Shown piece after piece: positions 59,606-64,000 of a DNA stretch of 64,000 nucleotides. Below the pieces are notes generated by a model, which was not told the DNA's origin, ran no database searches, and was given only the letters and a program-made list of their open reading frames with translations. The position numbers were made by a program, and so were the translations under genes. The first letter of the stretch is position 1. Each line of letters opens with the position of its first letter. The DNA is from Nocardioides panzhihuensis (lineage in GTDB: Bacteria; Actinomycetota; Actinomycetes; Propionibacteriales; Nocardioidaceae): assembly GCF_013408335.1 (NCBI RefSeq), contig NZ_JACBZR010000001.1, positions 2,046,001 to 2,110,000 of the forward strand. Direction: 5' to 3'.

Positions 59606-61158
59606 TCCTCGCCCTCCAGGATCGTTGTGGCCGGGTTGTAGTAGGCCTCGGACTTCTCGGCGACGCCCTCGAGACCCTTGCCCGCGTCGGCGGGGCGCTT
59701 CATCAGGCCGAAGGTGCCGTCGGCGATCGCGTCGAGGAGGCCGTTGGGCTCGTCGATGATCTTCCCGAGCAGGTCGATCGACTCCCCCAGCACCTCGCGC
59801 GCCCGGTTGGCGATGAAGCCGTCAGGAGCCGGGTGGAAGTCCTCGCCGAGCCGCCCGGCCGCGTCCATGACGTACCGGACGTTCTGCAGGGCCAGGTCGC
59901 GGTCGGAGATCCAGGGCGTCACGACCGCCTCGGTCATCATCCCCACCAGCAGGATGCCCTGGCCGGTCATCGCGCCGGCGAGGTTGAAGAAGCCGTCGAG
60001 CAGGTAGCCCTTGAAGATGTCGCCGGTCATGTGCCGCGTCGGCGGCATCCACTTCAACGGGGCGTCGGGGAAGATCGACTTCGCCAGCAGCGCGTGCGCG
60101 AGCTCGAGACGGAACGAGTCCGGTACGTCGGGGTTGATCTCGAACGCGTGGCCCAACCCCAGCTGCCAGTCCTCGAGCCCCGCCTCCTTGGCGAAGTACT
60201 CGTTGAGCAGCTGGGAGGTGGTCACCGTGTGCGCGGCCTCGACCGCGTCGGCGGTGGTGAGGTAGTTGTCCTCGCCGGTGTTGATGATGATCCCCGCCCG
60301 TGCGTGGATCTGGCGCGAGAGGCGCTGGTCCACGAACGTACGCACCGGGTTGATGTCGCGGAACAGGATCCCGTACATCGAGTCGTTGAGCATCATGTCG
60401 AGACGCTCCATGCCCGCCAGCGCCGCGATCTCCGGCATGCACAGCCCGCTCGCGTAGTTGGTGAGCCGGACGTAGCGCCCCAGCTCGCGGCTCGTCTCGT
60501 CGAGGGCGGCCCGCATCAGCCGGAAGTTCTCCTGGGTCGCGTACGTCCCGGCGAACCCTTCCCGCGTCGCCCCCTCGGGCACGTAGTCGAGCAGCGACTG
60601 GCCGGTCGAGCGGATCACCGCGATGATGTCGGCGCCCTCGCGCGCGGCCGCCTGGGCCTGCGGGATGTCCTCGTAGATGTCGCCGGTCGCGACGATGAGG
60701 TAGATCCACGGCTTGCGAGGGGCGTCGCCGATCTCGGCGATCATCCGCTCGCGGGCCACCCGGCTCGCGTCGAGCCGGGCGATGCCGACGCCGACCGCCT
60801 CGCGGGCGTGCTTCGCGGCCAGCTCTGCCTCGGCGCCTTCGGGCAGACGGAAGGTCACCTGGCCTGCGGCCGCCTCCTCGGCCAGGCGCGCGAGATCGTT
60901 GTCGTAGGCGCCCAGCGCCTGCCACACCGGCAGTGCGACCCCGTGCTCCAGCCCGACGTCGGCGCGCACCGCGTCGACGAGATGGTTCACCCATGGGGTG
61001 CCGTCCGGGTCGGCGCCGGCGAGACCGGCCAACCGCAGGGTGGCCCGCTCCACGGCGACCGTCGTGTGCTTCTTGGCCATCTCGACGATCGGGTCGCCGA
61101 CCTTGACCGCCAGCGCGCGGGCCTGGGCGATCGTGCGTGGGTCCAGATCGAGTCTCAC
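59602..61158 (-). CDS. kamD: Beta-lysine 5,6-aminomutase alpha subunit
   Basis: 518 residues, the family length (about 516). TIM-barrel subunit with DASRVARERMIAEIGDAPRKPWIYLIVATGDIYEDIPQAQAAAREGADIIAVIRSTGQSLLDYVPEGAT and the substrate region LKWMPPTRHMTGDIFKGYLLDGFFNLAGAMTGQGILLVGMMTEAV. Forms the PLP- and B12-dependent mutase with KamE, whose gene it overlaps by 4 bases. Confidence 0.92.
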   Translation of the reverse strand: MRLDLDPRTIAQARALAVKVGDPIVEMAKKHTTVAVERATLRLAGLAGADPDGTPWVNHLVDAVRADVGLEHGVALPVWQALGAYDNDLARLAEEAAAGQVTFRLPEGAEAELAAKHAREAVGVGIARLDASRVARERMIAEIGDAPRKPWIYLIVATGDIYEDIPQAQAAAREGADIIAVIRSTGQSLLDYVPEGATREGFAGTYATQENFRLMRAALDETSRELGRYVRLTNYASGLCMPEIAALAGMERLDMMLNDSMYGILFRDINPVRTFVDQRLSRQIHARAGIIINTGEDNYLTTADAVEAAHTVTTSQLLNEYFAKEAGLEDWQLGLGHAFEINPDVPDSFRLELAHALLAKSIFPDAPLKWMPPTRHMTGDIFKGYLLDGFFNLAGAMTGQGILLVGMMTEAVVTPWISDRDLALQNVRYVMDAAGRLGEDFHPAPDGFIANRAREVLGESIDLLGKIIDEPNGLLDAIADGTFGLMKRPADAGKGLEGVAEKSEAYYNPATTILEGEE

Positions 61159-62693
61159 CAGACACCCTCCTTCTCGAATACGGTCCTGCCGTCGACGACG
61201 GTCTGCAAGCAGGCGGTGGTGACGTCGGCGACGTCAGGTGTGGTCAGGTCGGGGAACGTGGTGCGGTCCCAGACCGCGTAGGTCGCCCGCTGTCCGACCG
61301 CGAGCGTGCCGGCGTCGTCGATGCCGGCTGCGTACCAGCCTCCGACGGTGTGCGCCGCGAACGCCTCCGCGGGCGTGATGCCCTGGCCCGGGGTGCGGTG
61401 GTGCACGGCCGCGTGGACCGCCGCCCACGGGTCCAGCGGGGTGACCGGGGAGTCGGAGCCGAAGGCGATGCGTACGCCGGCGTCGAGCAGGGTCCGGAAC
61501 GGGTTCATCTGCTGCCAGCGCTCCCCCAGCCTCGCCGCGTACATCCGGTCGGGGCCACCCCACAGCCCGTCGAACATCGGTTGCATGCTCGCGATCACCC
61601 CGAGGTGGGTGAAGGTCTCGGCCGCGGCCGGGGAGGGCAGCTCGCAGTGTTCGAGCCGGTGGCGACGGGTTCGCAGGGTCTCGGCGCCCAGTGCCGTCTC
61701 GGCAAGCCGGAACGCCTGCGCGATGTTGTCGATCGCCTGGTCGCCGATGCAGTGGAAGCCGGCCTGCAGACCGCGCCGGGTGCAGCCGACGATGTGCTCG
61801 GCCATCCGCTCGGGGTCGAGATAGGCGTGACCTCGGTGGCCGGCCAGATCGGCGTAGTCGAAGGTCAGCGCAGCACTGCGGGATCCCATCGAGCCGTCCG
61901 CGCTGAGGTCGCCGGCCAGACCGGCGACGTCGTCGAGGCGGTCGAGATCGCCGAAACCGAGATGAGCACCCCAGTAGTAGGTGCCGTGCAGCCCGGCATC
62001 GGCGGCCTGCGTCTGCACAGCGACCAGGTCCGACTCGGGACCGATGTCGGGCCCGGCGTTCTCGTGGAAGGCCCCGATGCCAAGGGCGGCCATCGCCTGC
62101 AGCGCCGCGCGGGCACCGCGCTCGGCATGCCCGGCCGGGGTGAGGTCGGCCAGCAGCGGAAGCAGCGCGCGCAGCGCCTCCCGCTCGACGCGCCCCTCGG
62201 CGGTCCAGCCCGGCAGTCCGGTGATCCCGGGAACCTGAGCCATCAGCGCGCTCGAGACCACGGCGGAGTGACCGTCGATGCGGTTGAGATAGACCTTGCG
62301 GCCGCCGGAGGCACGGTCGAGCTCGGTCGCGGTCGGCAGGGTCGGGTCCGGCCAGAGCGTCTCGTCCCAGCCCTGGGCGAGAACCAGGTCGTCGGGGCCC
62401 AGGTCGGTGACGTACGCAGCGACCATGTCGAGCACCACCTCCCGGCTGGGCGCGCCACCGAGGTCGAGCCCGAGGATCTGCTCTCCGGTCTCGACGACGT
62501 GGACATGGCTGTCCACGAAGGCCGGTGTCACCAGTCGGCCGCCGAGGTCGACCACCTCGTCGGGGCTCGTGAAGCCGTCGGGGTCGGTGCCGGTCCAGAC
62601 GATCCGGCCGTCCTCGACGGCCATCGCCGTGGTCGGCTCGGCAGAGGCCAGGCCCGTGTGGATCACACCATTGCGGAGGAGGATGCGTGTCAC
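61155..62693 (-). CDS. YtcJ-type amidohydrolase in the lysine operon
   Basis: 512 residues: VTPAFVDSHVHVVETGE (HxH), GFHCIGDQAIDNIAQAF, RHRLEHCELP and FGSDSPVTPLDPWAAVHAAV (catalytic Asp), with an N- and C-terminal beta sandwich (ADGRTVFEKEG at the end). The family hydrolyses amides and cyclic ureas. It starts with a GTG overlapping the kdd stop and its stop overlaps kamD, so it is locked into the operon, yet no step of the known pathway needs it. Confidence 0.84.
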   Translation of the reverse strand: MTRILLRNGVIHTGLASAEPTTAMAVEDGRIVWTGTDPDGFTSPDEVVDLGGRLVTPAFVDSHVHVVETGEQILGLDLGGAPSREVVLDMVAAYVTDLGPDDLVLAQGWDETLWPDPTLPTATELDRASGGRKVYLNRIDGHSAVVSSALMAQVPGITGLPGWTAEGRVEREALRALLPLLADLTPAGHAERGARAALQAMAALGIGAFHENAGPDIGPESDLVAVQTQAADAGLHGTYYWGAHLGFGDLDRLDDVAGLAGDLSADGSMGSRSAALTFDYADLAGHRGHAYLDPERMAEHIVGCTRRGLQAGFHCIGDQAIDNIAQAFRLAETALGAETLRTRRHRLEHCELPSPAAAETFTHLGVIASMQPMFDGLWGGPDRMYAARLGERWQQMNPFRTLLDAGVRIAFGSDSPVTPLDPWAAVHAAVHHRTPGQGITPAEAFAAHTVGGWYAAGIDDAGTLAVGQRATYAVWDRTTFPDLTTPDVADVTTACLQTVVDGRTVFEKEGVW

Positions 62694-63841
62694 GGCGCCA
62701 GTCTGCCCTCGAAGAGAGTCCGTACGCCGCGGTTCGCGCGCAGAAGATCCAGGGCGTACGCCGCGTGGCCGGGGACGTAGCCGTTGCCGACGAGCATCGT
62801 CACATCGGCCGCGAGGCCCTCGGCGCCCAGCGCGGCGGCGGAGAAGGACGTGGCCATCGAGAAGAAGATGACGGTGCCGCTGTCGGCGGTGGCCAAGATG
62901 GCGCCGCCCTCGCAGCCCGGCACGTCGACACAGACGACGGTGACGTCGGCCGGCCCGCCGGCCTTGGCGACCGCATCGCGCAGCGCCACCGGGTTGCGGG
63001 CGTCGGCGACCACGACCTCGTCGGCCAGGCCGGCGTCCCGAAGCCGCTCGGCCTCGGCGTCGGTGGGGACGACACCGATCAGATGCCCGCCCCCGGCCTC
63101 GCGCGCCGCAGCCAACGACAGCGACCCCGACTTCCCGCCACCCCCGATGACCGCAACAGTCACCGCCGAGACGTCAGTCTTTGACGCCGAGGAGTCGATT
63201 TCTGACGCCGAGACGTCAGTTTTCGATGCGGCAGAGTCAGAAATCGACGTCTCGCCGTCAATTTTCGACGTATCGGCGTATTTCGTGACGATTCGGCGGG
63301 TCAGGGCTGGGGCGCCGCAGACGTCCATGACCGAGAGGGCCAGCTCCGGGGTCTCGTCGGCGGGGAGGACGGCGGCGATCGAACGGCCGAAGAGGATGGC
63401 GTAGCCGTCGCACGGCACCTGCTCGTCCTCGCCGGTCCATCGTCCGAGCCCGTCCTCGATGACCAGCGGCGTCAGGGTCAAGGAGACCAGGGTAGCGACG
63501 CGGTCGCCGACCGAGAGGCCGAGAGGCGACTCGGGGCCGACCTCCTCGACCACGCCGACGAGCATGCCGCCTGACCCGGTCACCGGGTTCTGCATCTTGC
63601 CGCGGTCGGCGACGATGTCGAGCACCTCGCGGCGTACGGCCTCTCCGTCACCGTCGTGCGCGGCCTCCAGCTGGCGGAACGAGGCGGCGTCGAGGTTCAG
63701 TCGCTCCACGCGGATCCGCACCTCGTCGGGCCACAGGGTCTTTCGGGTGTCGAGTCGGCAGGCCGCCTGCGGGAGCGGCAACGAGCCGGCCACCGGCTCG
63801 TCGAGCACCCGGTGCAGGCCTGTCGGGTCGGAAGTGGTCAT
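62690..63841 (-). CDS. kdd: L-erythro-3,5-diaminohexanoate dehydrogenase with repeat insertion
   Basis: 383 residues: N-terminal domain with PVTGSGGMLVGVVEEVG and a Rossmann domain with VTVAVIGGGGKSGSLSLAAAREAG. Oxidises 3,5-diaminohexanoate from the aminomutase. Residues 190-226, exactly between the segment TRRIVTKYA and the first Rossmann strand, are a low-complexity block of seven-residue repeats (AASKTDV, SASEIDS, SASKTDV). They are encoded by a 21-bp-periodic DNA array and make the protein longer than my expectation of about 345. AAGGAGG precedes the ATG at 63841. First gene of the operon. Confidence 0.87.
   Translation of the reverse strand: MTTSDPTGLHRVLDEPVAGSLPLPQAACRLDTRKTLWPDEVRIRVERLNLDAASFRQLEAAHDGDGEAVRREVLDIVADRGKMQNPVTGSGGMLVGVVEEVGPESPLGLSVGDRVATLVSLTLTPLVIEDGLGRWTGEDEQVPCDGYAILFGRSIAAVLPADETPELALSVMDVCGAPALTRRIVTKYADTSKIDGETSISDSAASKTDVSASEIDSSASKTDVSAVTVAVIGGGGKSGSLSLAAAREAGGGHLIGVVPTDAEAERLRDAGLADEVVVADARNPVALRDAVAKAGGPADVTVVCVDVPGCEGGAILATADSGTVIFFSMATSFSAAALGAEGLAADVTMLVGNGYVPGHAAYALDLLRANRGVRTLFEGRLAP
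63165..63277. repeat. 21-bp-period repeat array inside kdd (array 3)
   Basis: Units close to GCCGAGACGTCAG begin at 63165, 63186, 63207 and 63228, with inverted units (TCGACGTMTCGSC) at 63244 and 63265; all steps within an arm are exactly 21 bp. A further match, GTGACGATTCGGC at 63285, falls in the flanking gene sequence. Same unit, period and orientation plan as the arrays at 3784 and 6174. Because 21 is a multiple of 3, the array reads through in frame. Confidence 0.8.
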
Positions 63842-63951
63842 CGTCGTACGCCTCCTTGCGTGCATCTCACGGCGGACCATACCAGCGGTTCATGGAAGAA
63901 TTGCGGCCGATGCTTGCATTGGCCGGAGGATCTCCCGCTAAGGTGGAAAGC

Positions 63952-64000
63952 ATGACGGCAACCATCGAGCCCAAGACCCGAGACGGACAGCCCTACGCCT
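63952..64000 (+). CDS. Start of a protein, probably lysine 2,3-aminomutase (partial)
   Basis: Only 16 codons are in the window, MTATIEPKTRDGQPYA, from an ATG at 63952 that has GGTGG 8 bases upstream. It is divergent from kdd. The N-terminus fits what I expect of actinobacterial KamA, the radical-SAM enzyme that makes beta-lysine and would supply the substrate for KamDE, but so short a piece cannot prove it. Confidence 0.5.
   Translation, partial: MTATIEPKTRDGQPYA

Overview
This 64-kb window is high-GC bacterial chromosome with dense, short-spaced genes, many GTG starts and many 4-base ATGA/GTGA overlaps. F420-linked enzymes (PPOX, deazaflavin-dependent and luciferase-like families), RbpA, a SigR-type promoter and polyprenol-mannose synthase point to an actinobacterium. 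The overall gene mix fits Nocardioides or a close relative (inference). There are no rRNA, tRNA, CRISPR or prophage blocks that I can see.

Layout. 0-10 kb: SbcD (cut by the window edge), aminopeptidase PepN, OsmC, a QueA-like protein and an SDR oxidoreductase that diverge from SoxR across a SoxR box, a cyclophilin lipoprotein, a MauE-like membrane protein and a PHP-type metallohydrolase. 10-24 kb: small redox and regulatory genes (two HxlR regulators, nitroreductase, PPOX, AhpD-like), an S37 peptidase, an acyl-CoA carboxylase subunit, AzlCD, and an operon of amidohydrolase, TetR and alpha/beta hydrolase. Near 24.1 kb is a sequence that looks like the chromosomal dif site. At 25-26 kb a tyrosine recombinase starts inside a 13-8-13 inverted repeat. 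26-45 kb: epoxide hydrolase, an MmcQ-DksA fusion, secreted lipase, dimethylargininase, a UvrA-like ABC protein, an AraC/VOC pair, a two-component system facing an ABC exporter, and a methionine importer (metQ-metN-metI). 45-58 kb: oxidoreductases, lytic transglycosylase, an HTH-MurA fusion, GDPD, MFS transporter, RbpA, FxsA and polyprenol-mannose synthase. 58-64 kb: a coupled operon for beta-lysine catabolism (kdd, amidohydrolase, kamD, kamE, kal), facing the start of a probable kamA.

The most unusual signals are three. First, a dispersed structured repeat: 13-bp units (consensus GCCGAGRCGTCAC) at an exact 21-bp period, in forward units followed by inverted units. It occurs twice between convergent genes (3784-3876, 6174-6287) and a third time in frame inside kdd (63165-63277), where 21 bp becomes a seven-residue protein repeat. 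Second, a pair of unlinked 52-56-residue Cys/His-rich microproteins (37647-37817 and 48539-48697) with identical Cys/His spacing. Third, the dif-like site close to a tyrosine recombinase gene that carries its own lox-like inverted repeat. Function is inferred from family motifs throughout; no database searches were run.
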